Positions 39,888-49,783 of a stretch of 64,000 nucleotides of DNA are shown here, one piece after another. How positions within the stretch are numbered: position 1 is the stretch's first letter; each line of letters starts with the position of its first letter. The stretch covers positions 1,054,001-1,118,000 of the forward strand of contig NZ_FOJB01000001.1 in the NCBI RefSeq assembly GCF_900109955.1. Direction: 5' to 3'. Origin of the DNA: Aliiroseovarius sediminilitoris (GTDB lineage Bacteria > Pseudomonadota > Alphaproteobacteria > Rhodobacterales > Rhodobacteraceae). The notes below the pieces were generated by a model. The model was not told the DNA's origin, made no database searches, and saw only the letters and a program-made list of their open reading frames with translations. Both the position numbers and the translations under genes were made by a program.

Positions 39888-42800
39888 CGAAATTGTCTCG
39901 GTGAATGGACGCTTTCTGCGATCTGTTCGAATTGATCAAGATGACCGCAATGAAGCCCTAGAGGGGTTTGTCTTTTCATCATCAGTAAGGGAGATCCTGA
40001 GTAATTTCTCACACCAACAATTTGAGAGCGGGCAAGGTGCCTTCACTTGGACTGGTCCGTATGGAAGCGGGAAGTCGAGCCTCGCACTCGCTCTCTCCGC
40101 GTTGTTGAGTGGTAGTAAGCAAGAACGCGCGGCGGCTGCGAGCAAGACTGATCCGGTGTTTGCAAAGGAACTATGGAAGTTACTCCCTCCGAAGCGAGAT
40201 GGCTGGAAATGTGTGTCGGTCGTAGGACGCAGCATGGAACCCTTCCAGCTGATCGGTGATGGTATCAAGGATGCAGGACTTGCGGCACGCCAAAGGAAGT
40301 TTGATACGCCTGAAAAAGTCATTGAATACTTGCAGTATTTGGCCGCCGACGACCGTGAGCATTCTGGAGGTTTAGTCCTCTTTTTGGATGAAATGGGGAA
40401 ACTACTTGAGCACGCGGCATCCTCAACGGGAGATGCATATTTCTTCCAACTGCTTGGTGAAGCGGCGTCGAGAAGCGGTGGCCGCCTTATCGTTGTGGGT
40501 ATCCTTCATCAATCCTTCCAAGAATATGCGAGCCGCTTGGCACGCGACATCAAAGATGAGTGGGGAAAAATCCAGGGTCGCTTCATCGACATTCCCGTCA
40601 ATGTATCTGGCGATGAGCAGATTGAATTGGTGAGCAAGGCGATTATCGCTTCAGAGCAGCCGGATAGCGCTAGACAGAACGCAGAGGCAGCCGCGGAACT
40701 ACTTGCCGATGTTCGACGTGGCGCGTCCGTAGTTTCGAAAGAGTTGCTTACGAGCGCTTGGCCACTCAACCCGCTTGTTACACTGGTGCTAGGGCCTGCA
40801 TCGCGACGGAGTTATGGGCAAAACCAGCGTAGCATCTTCAGTTTTCTAGGCTCGTCCGAGCTGTTTGGCTTTCAGGACTACCTTGAGAAGGCGAGCAAAG
40901 AAGATCCGAAAGACTACGGATTGGCTGATTTTTGGGATTATCTCGATTTCAATCTGCAAGCTGCAATTGCCGTGTCTTTGGACAGCCATCACTTTGCGAA
41001 TGCGAGGGATGCAATTGCGCGGTGGGAAGCGAAAGATGGCGGAGAGATCGGTGTGCAGCTGCTAAAGTCGCTAGCCATTTTGGAACTCACGCAAAAGCAG
41101 ACCGGAGTAGGTGCGACGCTAGGCGCACTTTGCCTGGCAATAAATCAAACAAGTGCTGCGGTAGAGGGGCTTTTGTCAGAACTTGAGGCGGCGTCAATTG
41201 TTGTTTTCCGAAAGTTCAGGGGCACTTACGCTCTCTTTGACGGGAGCGACTTTGACATTGAAGTGGCGTTGGATGAGGCATTGAGAGAAAGATCAGACTT
41301 CGATCTCAGCTCAATCTCAAACGCTTTATCTTCACCCAATATCGTCGCGAAACGGCACTACCGTGAAACTGGTGCTCTGCGCTGGTGCGAACTCAAGGTA
41401 ATGCTCGAAAGTCAGGTAGAGAACTATGTGACCAGCTTTGCCTCTACAAATGGATGCTTTGGCGCATTCATCATTTCACTGGACGATGCGACGCCAAGCA
41501 TTGTTGAGGATTTTGGTGAGTATGGGTGGGGGGGCGACTTTGCGGTTGTGAGGTCTGAAAAATCGAAGAACCTTGTGGCACTCGCACGAGAGCACTCCGC
41601 TTTGAAGGATGTATTGGCATCGAACCCCGAGATTCATCGAGACAAAATCGCGCGCAGAGAGCTTACCGATCGTATCGAGGCGATTGGAGGCCGGATTGAG
41701 CATGAGGTCTGGCAATTGATCGCAAGCGCAGAATGGGAAACTGGAATTGATGATCTCCCGGTTTCCGCGCGCCGGAACCTCACAGTTTTAGCGTCAGAAA
41801 TGGCAGACCGTCGGTTTTCGCAGTCGCCCAAATTAAACAACGAACTGCTGAACCGCGCCAAGCCATCGGCATCGGCCAATTCAGCGCTCAAGCTGCTACT
41901 GCATGCTGCCGTCCTTAAAGAAGGTAATCCAGGGCTTGGGTTTAAGAAGTTCCCAGCGGAGAAAGCTCTGTTCGTATCGCTTGTTGAGGCTAATGGATTG
42001 TACCGAGAAGAGGGCAATGAATGGAAGTTTGTGCCACCATCCGGAGAAGACGTCGCAAATCTGTTGCCCATTTGGAAAGCAACGAAAGACTTCTTGAAGA
42101 AACGGGGAAACCGCAACGTACAACTTACCGATGTTTATGACCTATGGCGGGCACCTCCCTTTGGGTTGAAGGACGGTTTGATGCCATTCCTTGCTGTGCT
42201 GTTCATGCTAGCTGAACGCCGGAACCTGTCACACTATCGGGAAGGTATTTTTCTATCTACCATTTCGGATGTTGACGTGGATTATGTTCTGAGAGCGCCG
42301 CAAATGGTCCAGCTACGCTGGATCGAAATGAACCGAACGACCAAAAGGCTGCTTACTGAGCTGGCAAACGCGGTCGGTGAAGTTGTGGACAAACCAATCT
42401 CAACTTTAAGTCCGCTAGAAGTTGGACGCGCGCTCATCGCGGCTTACGAAACTTCAGCACCTTGGGTTCAACGAACCGCACGTCTTCCTGAGCACGCAAA
42501 AAAAGTCAGAGCGCTCTTCAAGCGATCTAATGACCCACAAAAATTCGCATTTGATGACATTCCTGGCCTCTACGGACAGGACATCGACATTCTCACAGAT
42601 CAAGGAATCGCTGAGATCGCTCAAAACATCAAAGAAGGGCTCATCGAAATACGTGCGGCTTACCCTGCGATGCTCACAAGAATGCGCGAACACATTCTGA
42701 ATGAGTTACAAGTTCACGGGCGCACTGCGAAAGCGTACCGAGAGCTGAATGAGCGCGCGAAGAATATCCGAGATGTTGCAGGTGACTTGCGGCTTCGATC

Positions 42801-43227
42801 TTTCATCACCCAACTCACGAACTTCGGAGATGACCTACAGTCGATGGAAGCACTCGCGGGGTTGGGCATCAACAAGCCTGCTAAAGCTTGGATCGATAGC
42901 GACATAGACCGGGCAATTGTTCAACTGACCTTGCTTGCTCAACAGTTCAACCAGCACGAGTCTGTCGCGCGCGTGGCCGGGCGGAAGGACAAGCGCTCTG
43001 CAATGGCGTTGATCGTCAGCGTTGATGATCGGCCCACGCCTGTGATGGAAGAATTTGATGTCTTGGACACCGAAGATGAGGAAGTGAACAACCTTAGTAG
43101 AAAAATTGAAGAGGTATTGCAGCAGGCTGCGGAAGGCACCGGTAGAAACGTGATCCTGGCTGCTTTGGCAAAAGTCGGTGCTGCGAGGATCAAACAATCA
43201 GACGCAAGTGAGGAAGTAGATGGCTGA
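39877..43227 (+). CDS. sspC: SspC-like large P-loop ATPase
   Basis: This is an 1116-residue protein. The P-loop GPYGSGKSS lies at 60-68 and the Walker B LVLFLDEMGK at about 166-175, followed by RLIVVGILHQSFQEYASRLA. The remaining 900 residues are mostly helical without a known domain that I can name. It corresponds in size and place to SspC, the ATPase of the phosphorothioation complex. It overlaps sspB and sspD at its two ends, showing tight translational coupling. Confidence 0.85.
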   Translation: MPLNEIVSVNGRFLRSVRIDQDDRNEALEGFVFSSSVREILSNFSHQQFESGQGAFTWTGPYGSGKSSLALALSALLSGSKQERAAAASKTDPVFAKELWKLLPPKRDGWKCVSVVGRSMEPFQLIGDGIKDAGLAARQRKFDTPEKVIEYLQYLAADDREHSGGLVLFLDEMGKLLEHAASSTGDAYFFQLLGEAASRSGGRLIVVGILHQSFQEYASRLARDIKDEWGKIQGRFIDIPVNVSGDEQIELVSKAIIASEQPDSARQNAEAAAELLADVRRGASVVSKELLTSAWPLNPLVTLVLGPASRRSYGQNQRSIFSFLGSSELFGFQDYLEKASKEDPKDYGLADFWDYLDFNLQAAIAVSLDSHHFANARDAIARWEAKDGGEIGVQLLKSLAILELTQKQTGVGATLGALCLAINQTSAAVEGLLSELEAASIVVFRKFRGTYALFDGSDFDIEVALDEALRERSDFDLSSISNALSSPNIVAKRHYRETGALRWCELKVMLESQVENYVTSFASTNGCFGAFIISLDDATPSIVEDFGEYGWGGDFAVVRSEKSKNLVALAREHSALKDVLASNPEIHRDKIARRELTDRIEAIGGRIEHEVWQLIASAEWETGIDDLPVSARRNLTVLASEMADRRFSQSPKLNNELLNRAKPSASANSALKLLLHAAVLKEGNPGLGFKKFPAEKALFVSLVEANGLYREEGNEWKFVPPSGEDVANLLPIWKATKDFLKKRGNRNVQLTDVYDLWRAPPFGLKDGLMPFLAVLFMLAERRNLSHYREGIFLSTISDVDVDYVLRAPQMVQLRWIEMNRTTKRLLTELANAVGEVVDKPISTLSPLEVGRALIAAYETSAPWVQRTARLPEHAKKVRALFKRSNDPQKFAFDDIPGLYGQDIDILTDQGIAEIAQNIKEGLIEIRAAYPAMLTRMREHILNELQVHGRTAKAYRELNERAKNIRDVAGDLRLRSFITQLTNFGDDLQSMEALAGLGINKPAKAWIDSDIDRAIVQLTLLAQQFNQHESVARVAGRKDKRSAMALIVSVDDRPTPVMEEFDVLDTEDEEVNNLSRKIEEVLQQAAEGTGRNVILAALAKVGAARIKQSDASEEVDG

Positions 43228-44059
43228 CAAAGTTAAACATGTTCTAGGCTTGTCTGGGGGCAAAGATAGTTCAGCCCTCGCGATCTACATGAGCCAGGCT
43301 CACCCCGAACTTGATATTGAGTATTTCTTTACCGACACGGGCGAAGAGCTGGATGAGGTTTATGAGTACTTAGCGATGCTCGAGGGCTTTCTTGGCAGGA
43401 AGATCCGGTACTTGGATCCGGGGAGAGATTTTAAGTTTTACCTTGCCCAGTATAATCAATTCCTCCCGTCTGCACAGACGCGTTGGTGTACGAAAGACCT
43501 CAAGATCAAGCCCTTTGAGAAGTGGGTGAAATCTGAATTTACCGAGCAGGGATATACAGTCTACAGTTATGTGGCGATCCGGGCTGACGAAGATTTCCGC
43601 CAAGGTCTGAACTCGAAAAATGGAAGTTTGATTACCAAGCTGCCTTTCAAAGATGATGGGATCGACAAGGCAGGCGTTTTCGAAATTCTTGAGAACTCGG
43701 GACTTGGCCTTCCAGCATACTATGATTGGCGTTCCAGGAGTGGCTGCACGTTTTGTTTCTTTCAGCAAAAAATTGAGTGGGTTGGACTAAAGGAGCGTCA
43801 CCCTGAAGCCTTCGAGAGGGCTAAGCAAATGGAGAAAACTTCTCTCGACCACGGGTCGCCGTTTTCATGGAGCGAAGGGGAGACACTGCTTGAACTGGAA
43901 AAGCCGGAACGCATTGCTCAGATCCGCGCAGATCATGAAAAACGTGTCGAAAGAGCTAAGGCAAAGCGGAAGGTTGATCCTCTACGGCCGGAACAAGGCG
44001 CAGTTGACATAGATGAGATCTATGGCCAGCAAAAGGTGTGTTTGGCCTGCCATAAATGA
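43220..44059 (+). CDS. sspD: SspD/DndC-like PAPS-reductase-family sulfurtransferase
   Basis: This is a 279-residue ATP-pyrophosphatase. The PP-loop SGGKDSS lies at 12-18. Five cysteines, C90 in TRWCTKDLK, C176 and C179 in SGCTFC, and C274 and C277 in CLAC, could form an iron-sulfur cluster as in DndC. It activates the DNA backbone for sulfur insertion with SspA's sulfur. It overlaps sspC by eight bases and ends the modification gene set. Confidence 0.9.
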   Translation: MADKVKHVLGLSGGKDSSALAIYMSQAHPELDIEYFFTDTGEELDEVYEYLAMLEGFLGRKIRYLDPGRDFKFYLAQYNQFLPSAQTRWCTKDLKIKPFEKWVKSEFTEQGYTVYSYVAIRADEDFRQGLNSKNGSLITKLPFKDDGIDKAGVFEILENSGLGLPAYYDWRSRSGCTFCFFQQKIEWVGLKERHPEAFERAKQMEKTSLDHGSPFSWSEGETLLELEKPERIAQIRADHEKRVERAKAKRKVDPLRPEQGAVDIDEIYGQQKVCLACHK

Positions 44060-44144
44060 TCTGATGTAGGAATTTTTGGGGTGCAACGTTGAAGAGACTT
44101 GAAGCGGGGGCACGCGGATACCTACCGTCAGATGGTTTCGTCTG

Positions 44145-44160
44145 AACCCAAATTTGGGTT
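44145..44160. promoter_or_regulatory. Perfect 16-bp palindrome between sspD and the restriction-like genes
   Basis: AACCCAAATTTGGGTT is a perfect palindrome followed by TTGTACC. Another short pair, TCAGA and TCTGA, lies just before at 44129-44144. It may terminate the sspBCD mRNA or bind a regulator that separates modification from restriction gene expression. The 267-base gap around it has no gene. Confidence 0.45.
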
Positions 44161-44326
44161 TTGTACCCTCACAGGATCGCCGGGCACGCATTTAGGGCCA
44201 ATTGACAAAAAGGCATTGCCGTTCAAAGGCTTTACCCAGCAGCTGAATCTGTCAAAGTGTGTCGGAAGCGTACGACCCTGGTCTCTGCTGCTGGGCGAGT
44301 AGAAAATTGAGAGAGTGGAAAACAGC

Positions 44327-45988
44327 ATGAGTTCCAGCACCGTAGTTGACGCCCTCGCAAGCATTGGTATCGCGCGACTAGCAGCTTTTTGGGGTGAGAA
44401 CCGACTAGAGGGGCTTTCAGAACTTGGGGTGAGTACTCGACCTCGAGCGGTAGCTGAGGCTATGCTGTCTGAGAGTGGGCTGGCTATCTTCAAGAAGAAA
44501 GATCTCAGAAACGCTGTTCTAGAAGTGTTTTCGCCGCAAGTTATCCGCGACAAACTTGGCTTAGGACAGGATGGTTGCCCTGTAACTATTCCTCCGAATT
44601 TTACCTGGGGAAGAAATGAGTCAACGACCCAGTTTCTCAAGCTGATGGATCTGAACATCGACGAAGCTTTCCCAAACGATTTGTTGTCTGGCCCAGAGCC
44701 ACATCTGCAAACGGACATTGAAAAGCCTCTCTTTGATTATCAAAACAGCATAAGGAAACAGCTTGTTAGTTTTTCCTTCTTGGAGGCTGGTGCCCACAGA
44801 GATGCTGAAAACAGCAGAATCGTTGCGCATATGCCGACAGGTTCGGGAAAAACAAGAACAGCTATGGAATTCATTTCAGATTTCCTTCGGTTTAGCTGTT
44901 CACGCGAAAATCCCGTTGTTGTTTGGCTTGCTCATAGCGAAGAGCTCTGCGATCAGGCTGTTCAAACGTTTCTTAGCATCTGGACAAAACTAGGAACTGA
45001 GAATGCAAATGTTTACTCAATGTGGGGGGGCAGGAAGCCAGATCACATTGACCTGAGCAAGCCCTGTTTCATTGTTACGAGCTTTCAGAGTTGCTACTCT
45101 AGCATTCACTCAAACAAAAACGCTGATTTTGATCGATTTGCGGAAATTAGGCGCGAATGTAGTCTGCTGATTGTCGATGAGGCGCACATGTCGATGGCGC
45201 CAACTTACAAAAAAGCAATAGAGTTTCTCTGTAACTCGAGCACTACTTTGATAGGCTTGACGGCTACGCCTGGTAGGCATCACGTTGGGGGCGATGTGGC
45301 TCAAACCAAGGCTCTATCGGATTTTTATGGCAATAAAAAACTCACGATCGACCAGCGATTGACCGGCGAGAGAAACTCAATTGAGTATCTGCAGGATCGT
45401 GGGATCTTGTCTTCTGTTGAACGAATGCGTCTCAACACCAGCGCAACTGTTAATCTTGACGCCGAGGCAGTCAGGCTAATTTCCGATCTTTTAGACATCT
45501 CACCCAAAGTGCTGGCGGAGTTAGGCAACAATGCCCAGAGGACACTGGAAGTGGTCGCTGCGGTCGAAAAGCTTGCGCTTGTTGATAAGAAACAGACCAT
45601 CGTCTTTTGCCCATCGAAGCAGAATGCATCTGATATGGCATTAGTCTTAAGGGAAAGAGGGTGCGCGGCAAGAGCAGTAACCGGCGAAACGCCACCGAGT
45701 GATCGGCGTGAGGCAATTGAAGATTTCAAAAACGGAAGTGTCAGGGTTCTCACAAATTTTGGTGTTTTGACAACGGGATTTGACGCGCCAAAGACAGAGG
45801 CCGTTGTGATTGCGCGTCCGACAACGTCGGTTGTGCTTTATTCACAAATGGTAGGACGGGGCCTTAGAGGCAGTTCAGTTGGTGGGACGCCTAGCTGCAC
45901 AGTGGTGGATGTGGTGGATAATATTGTAAATTTACCCAACGTGCCGCAGGCTTTTACATATTTTGACGAACATTTTGGGAAAACATGA
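44327..45988 (+). CDS. sspF: SspF-like DEAD/DEAH-box helicase
   Basis: This is a 553-residue superfamily 2 helicase. MPTGSGKTRTAM is motif I, LIVDEAHMS motif II, GLTATPGRH motif III, TTGFDAPKTEAVVIARPT and YSQMVGRGLRG motifs V-VI. The N-terminal 120 residues have no family I recognise. The ATG at 44327 was chosen; a GTG 12 bases earlier is also possible. Order and content with the next two genes match the described SspFGH restriction module, which damages DNA lacking phosphorothioate. The assignment by letter is from gene order. Confidence 0.72.
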   Translation: MSSSTVVDALASIGIARLAAFWGENRLEGLSELGVSTRPRAVAEAMLSESGLAIFKKKDLRNAVLEVFSPQVIRDKLGLGQDGCPVTIPPNFTWGRNESTTQFLKLMDLNIDEAFPNDLLSGPEPHLQTDIEKPLFDYQNSIRKQLVSFSFLEAGAHRDAENSRIVAHMPTGSGKTRTAMEFISDFLRFSCSRENPVVVWLAHSEELCDQAVQTFLSIWTKLGTENANVYSMWGGRKPDHIDLSKPCFIVTSFQSCYSSIHSNKNADFDRFAEIRRECSLLIVDEAHMSMAPTYKKAIEFLCNSSTTLIGLTATPGRHHVGGDVAQTKALSDFYGNKKLTIDQRLTGERNSIEYLQDRGILSSVERMRLNTSATVNLDAEAVRLISDLLDISPKVLAELGNNAQRTLEVVAAVEKLALVDKKQTIVFCPSKQNASDMALVLRERGCAARAVTGETPPSDRREAIEDFKNGSVRVLTNFGVLTTGFDAPKTEAVVIARPTTSVVLYSQMVGRGLRGSSVGGTPSCTVVDVVDNIVNLPNVPQAFTYFDEHFGKT

Positions 45989-47754
45989 TGAGTAAACAAG
46001 ACGAACAAGTGCAAATCGTTGATGCGTACTTGGCGCTCAATGCACTGCGCCAAGTTGGGTATCGGAACACAGCTACTGCTGTAGCTGAATTGGTTGATAA
46101 CTCGATCGAGGCCGAGGCAAAAAAGATAACCATTGTTACGCTGTCAGCCAGAGAACCTGTAGCAAAGCGCACGGTCTACCGAGTTCAAAAAATAGCGGTT
46201 TTGGATGACGGGCAGGGGATGACACCGGATGAGTTGGGACGCTGTCTATCACTAGGTTGGGGCACTCGACTAGATACCCGTGAAGGTCTCGGACGTTTTG
46301 GTTTTGGACTTAAAGGCTCGTCTCTTTCACAGGCTGAGCTTGTTGAGGTATATTCTTGGCAAAATGGGGCGGTCTACAAGACGTATCTTGATCTACCAGA
46401 AGTCAAAGAAGGCAGACAGCAGTATCTTAAAAGCGTTGAAGAGACGAGCCTTCCCAAGGAGATAGTTGAAGCGGTTGGAGGAAAGATCGGTAGCAGTGGC
46501 ACGCTGGTCTTGTGGTCCAAGCTAGATGGAGTGGATTTCAAACGCCCGTCGACGCTCTTTTCTCGGATGCAAGAAGAGCTCTGCCGAATTTATCGGCACT
46601 TCCTGGATGACAATGATGACTATGGCAAAAAACGTGATGTGAGCTTGGTCGACTTCGATCTAGACAATAACAAAGTCGAAGCGTCGCATGAGTTGAAGCC
46701 GAATGATCCTTTGTACCTTTTGGAGCCATCAAGCTGCCCAGACAGCGATGGGAAAGCTACGAATGTCGAGTTTGAGAAACCATATACCATACCAGTTGAG
46801 TATGAGCAGGGGAAATTTTCGGACATTGAAATTCGCCTTAGTATAGCCAAGCCAGAGACCCAAAAAATGGGTGGTAACTCAAATCTTGGCAAGCACTACG
46901 CACGCAATACTGGTATCTCGTTTGTTCGAGCTGGCCGTGAGATAGACTTTGGTTCCTTTGGTTTTCTAGACAGTGATACAAGGCAGAGGTGGTGGGGCGT
47001 AGAAGTTCGTTTCAAGCCGGTTTTGGATGAGTTGTTTGGTGTTACTAACAACAAGCAGCATATTCGAGGCTTCAAGAAGCTAGACCCGAAACATGACGCC
47101 GAGCAGATTGAAGCCTTGAACGAAGCTGCCGAGGACCCGGAGAATTCCGGCCACTACAAATCTTCACTGCATCTTGAGCTCAATCGAAATCTCACAGTCA
47201 AGATCAATGCAATGTTGGACGTTATTAAAACACGCAAGGAAGGGAGTTCTGCGGACCCATCTAAAGCCAAACCGGACCCCGTTTCTGAGAAGGTCAATAA
47301 AGATGTGGCGGAGGATCACACTGAAACATCCTCAGACAAAGAGGCTGAGACCAAGTCGGAGCAGGAGAAGCTGGCAGAACGTACAAAATATGTTCTGGAA
47401 ACTCGCCCGGAGCTTTCTGAAGAGGATGCCCAAGCGTTCGCCAAAGCAACGATTGACTACAAGGTTGACCTGAATAAGGGTAGTTGGCCCGGGACTATGT
47501 TCTTGGATCTGCAGTTCGTAGCAAATGCAGCGGTTGGAGTTATCAACACGCGTTCGCCATATTACGAAAAACTATGGCAACATGTCGAAGACTCTGGCGA
47601 TGATCGAGCGCTCAGTGCTCTTGAAGTTTACACGATGGCTTATGTGCGTACTGAAGATGAGTTCAGGAAAACCCTAGATGGCGAAACTTTTGAGAAATTC
47701 CGTGATCGGTGGGGGTACTGGGTCTCAAAACTCTTAGAGAATATTGACGAGTAG
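45985..47754 (+). CDS. sspG: SspG-like GHKL ATPase
   Basis: This is a 589-residue protein with an N-terminal GHKL (HATPase_c) fold. The N box is AVAELVDNSIEAEAKKI, the G1 box VLDDGQGMTPDEL, and the G2 region GLGRFGFGLKGSSLSQ. This resembles the MORC/MutL/Hsp90 group, in which ATP binding drives dimer clamping. The middle part has an S5-like fold and the C-terminal part a Glu/Lys-rich coiled stretch (about 415-470). It overlaps sspF by four bases and sspH starts one base after its stop. Confidence 0.75.
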   Translation: MMSKQDEQVQIVDAYLALNALRQVGYRNTATAVAELVDNSIEAEAKKITIVTLSAREPVAKRTVYRVQKIAVLDDGQGMTPDELGRCLSLGWGTRLDTREGLGRFGFGLKGSSLSQAELVEVYSWQNGAVYKTYLDLPEVKEGRQQYLKSVEETSLPKEIVEAVGGKIGSSGTLVLWSKLDGVDFKRPSTLFSRMQEELCRIYRHFLDDNDDYGKKRDVSLVDFDLDNNKVEASHELKPNDPLYLLEPSSCPDSDGKATNVEFEKPYTIPVEYEQGKFSDIEIRLSIAKPETQKMGGNSNLGKHYARNTGISFVRAGREIDFGSFGFLDSDTRQRWWGVEVRFKPVLDELFGVTNNKQHIRGFKKLDPKHDAEQIEALNEAAEDPENSGHYKSSLHLELNRNLTVKINAMLDVIKTRKEGSSADPSKAKPDPVSEKVNKDVAEDHTETSSDKEAETKSEQEKLAERTKYVLETRPELSEEDAQAFAKATIDYKVDLNKGSWPGTMFLDLQFVANAAVGVINTRSPYYEKLWQHVEDSGDDRALSALEVYTMAYVRTEDEFRKTLDGETFEKFRDRWGYWVSKLLENIDE

Positions 47755-47755
47755 A

Positions 47756-48667
47756 ATGCTTCTCTTAGAAACGGGTGCTTTTAGACGAGAACTTGCGGAT
47801 GCTTTGTCCTCAGCGGAGCAAGAAGTAATAGTTCTCAGCGCATTTGTTAAGCTCGATGCGCTCAAGTGGCTTATTGAAACAAGTAGAACTAGCAACCTTA
47901 AGATCGTATCTCGTTGGCAGCCGGCAGATCTGGTGGCTGGAGCTTCAGACCTGGAGTGCTTCTACCTCTGTGAGGAGGCTGATATTCCATTCGGAATTTC
48001 TCAGAACCTGCATGGAAAAGTCTATATCGTAGACTCTAAGATCTTCATTGGTAGTGCCAATCTAACATCAAAGGGGATGTCACTTTCGCATTACGAGAAC
48101 GACGAGTTCGGAACTGGATTCGAATACGGTCAGACTGAAAAGATCAAAGTCCGGGACTATCTCGCTTCCGTAAACTGGCTTGATGTCAAAACTGTCGAAT
48201 TGATGGCTGACTTCTTGAGAAACTTTGTTGGCAACACGGATGCGCAGTCGAATGAGTGGCCCCAAGAAATTTCTGAAAAACTTCGTTCTCAACCCCTCGG
48301 TGTCTGGTTTCACGATCTGCCAATGTGCAACCCAAATCAGTTGCTAGCACAGACGGCTGTAGCGACGGCAATAGAGCACGATCTAGATTGCTTTCGAAGC
48401 AAGAAAGGCGCGACCGAAGACGAGCTGTTGAAAGGCTTCAAGTCGTCGCAAATTTGCTTTTGGCTTGAAGTGCAATTGCAGGAATATGGTGAGCTATCAT
48501 TTGGGAAGGTCACATCTTTGTTCCACAACCAACTCCTTGACGATCCTATGCCATATCGGAAGAGCATCAAGGAGGGCGTGGCAAACCTGTTCGATTGGGC
48601 TAGCAGATGCAACTCAAAGTTTGAAGTAATCAGGCCGCAGTACAGTCAGGTAATCCGCGCGGTGTAG
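47756..48667 (+). CDS. sspH: SspH-like phospholipase-D-fold nuclease
   Basis: This is a 303-residue protein with a PLD catalytic motif, LHGKVYIVDSKIFIGSANLT (HxK(x)4D...GSxN). A single HKD motif implies a dimeric active site, as in Nuc and BfiI. The C-terminal half is helical and may bind the partners. It ends the helicase/GHKL/PLD operon. A nuclease cutting unmodified DNA in the SspFGH-type module is the likely role. Confidence 0.75.
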   Translation: MLLLETGAFRRELADALSSAEQEVIVLSAFVKLDALKWLIETSRTSNLKIVSRWQPADLVAGASDLECFYLCEEADIPFGISQNLHGKVYIVDSKIFIGSANLTSKGMSLSHYENDEFGTGFEYGQTEKIKVRDYLASVNWLDVKTVELMADFLRNFVGNTDAQSNEWPQEISEKLRSQPLGVWFHDLPMCNPNQLLAQTAVATAIEHDLDCFRSKKGATEDELLKGFKSSQICFWLEVQLQEYGELSFGKVTSLFHNQLLDDPMPYRKSIKEGVANLFDWASRCNSKFEVIRPQYSQVIRAV

Positions 48668-48742
48668 TCCTGCGGAGTTCACTATCGACCTGGATCGTGG
48701 GCACTTACAGTCTGGTTGACTTACTATAGGTATGATCCGATT

Positions 48743-49783
48743 TTATTGCTGGATGCTGAGTTCATACATCTTCCAGCTTATTTGATCGCGCCCGAGAAGG
48801 TCATCGAAATCACCGTGACTAAAGAGTTCGAAACCGGCTTGCTCTGCGGTGTGTTCAAACTCAGAGGCGTTGACTTCGTACATCCCACGATCTTCATCTT
48901 GCGGCCCAATTCTGAGTGAAACAAACGCTCTGCCACCGTCGGAAAGCAGTTCTCCTATGCGTAACAAAGAGGCCTTGCGTTGTTCCGGGGGGATGTGCAT
49001 CCAAACAGCACTAGCTAAGATTATGTCAAAGCTGTTGGGCTTTAAACGCGTGTTTTCGAGTTCTGGAAGTCGTGCGTCGATCCATTCGATAGCATCATCG
49101 GGGTGAATGGCTTCAGCAATTCTGCGCATAGATGCAGACGGCTCTGCAGCCACAACTTTGTGGCCATGGCGAACTAGCCAAGACGCATCTCGGCCGGTTC
49201 CAGAGCCAATATCAAGTATCGAAAGGGAAGCATCACTCAAAGTCGTAACAAGAAACGGGTACGCTTCCTCAAAAGATATGGCTTCGTAACCGTCTGCCAA
49301 AGCAGCGGCATGGCTGTCGTAGAATTCAATGCCTGCGTCGCGATTCATTTTTGTGCTTTCGCTTTTCCATTGGTATAGCTCTACCGACAGCAGCACGAAA
49401 CTTGCACCTGCCGCCCAATAAAGCAAGATTGAGAATGTTTGGCGAACACGCTGCTCTCCGGCGAAGAAACTAGCTATCCGCCCCATTCCGTCGTTTGGTG
49501 AACTAGCGTCTACGAACCCCACTGGGTATGCGCGCTTGAGCTCATCTAGATAGCAGCGCATGACAAAGCGGAACCGGTAAAGTACCGCAGAAAATGCTAG
49601 ATTTCCGACGACAGCGGTGCAGAGTAGGATGCTCGCCAAAAAGGGGTTGCCTTCAATTTTGGAAACGCCGAACCAAAGCCCCCCGGTCAACGTCATCGCC
49701 AAGACTGGAATCTGCCACATTATTTGGTTTAGAGAGCGAAACTGTTGATAGTTTTGCTCATATGCTTCCTTTTCGAGCGACAT
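48743..49783 (-). CDS. Membrane-anchored SAM-dependent methyltransferase
   Basis: This is a 346-residue fusion. Three transmembrane segments lie at about 23-41 (WQIPVLAMTLTGGLWFGV), 48-68 and 116-136 (TFSILLYWAAGASFVLLSVE). The C-terminal class I methyltransferase has motif I LDIGSGTGRDA (about 190-200), followed by VVAAEPSASM and DIILASAVWMHI. Such a membrane part in front of a soluble enzyme is unusual. AGGTGA precedes the ATG at 49783. It converges with the ssp operon, ending 75 bases from it. I do not know a named family for the fusion. Confidence 0.72.
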   Translation of the reverse strand: MSLEKEAYEQNYQQFRSLNQIMWQIPVLAMTLTGGLWFGVSKIEGNPFLASILLCTAVVGNLAFSAVLYRFRFVMRCYLDELKRAYPVGFVDASSPNDGMGRIASFFAGEQRVRQTFSILLYWAAGASFVLLSVELYQWKSESTKMNRDAGIEFYDSHAAALADGYEAISFEEAYPFLVTTLSDASLSILDIGSGTGRDASWLVRHGHKVVAAEPSASMRRIAEAIHPDDAIEWIDARLPELENTRLKPNSFDIILASAVWMHIPPEQRKASLLRIGELLSDGGRAFVSLRIGPQDEDRGMYEVNASEFEHTAEQAGFELFSHGDFDDLLGRDQISWKMYELSIQQ

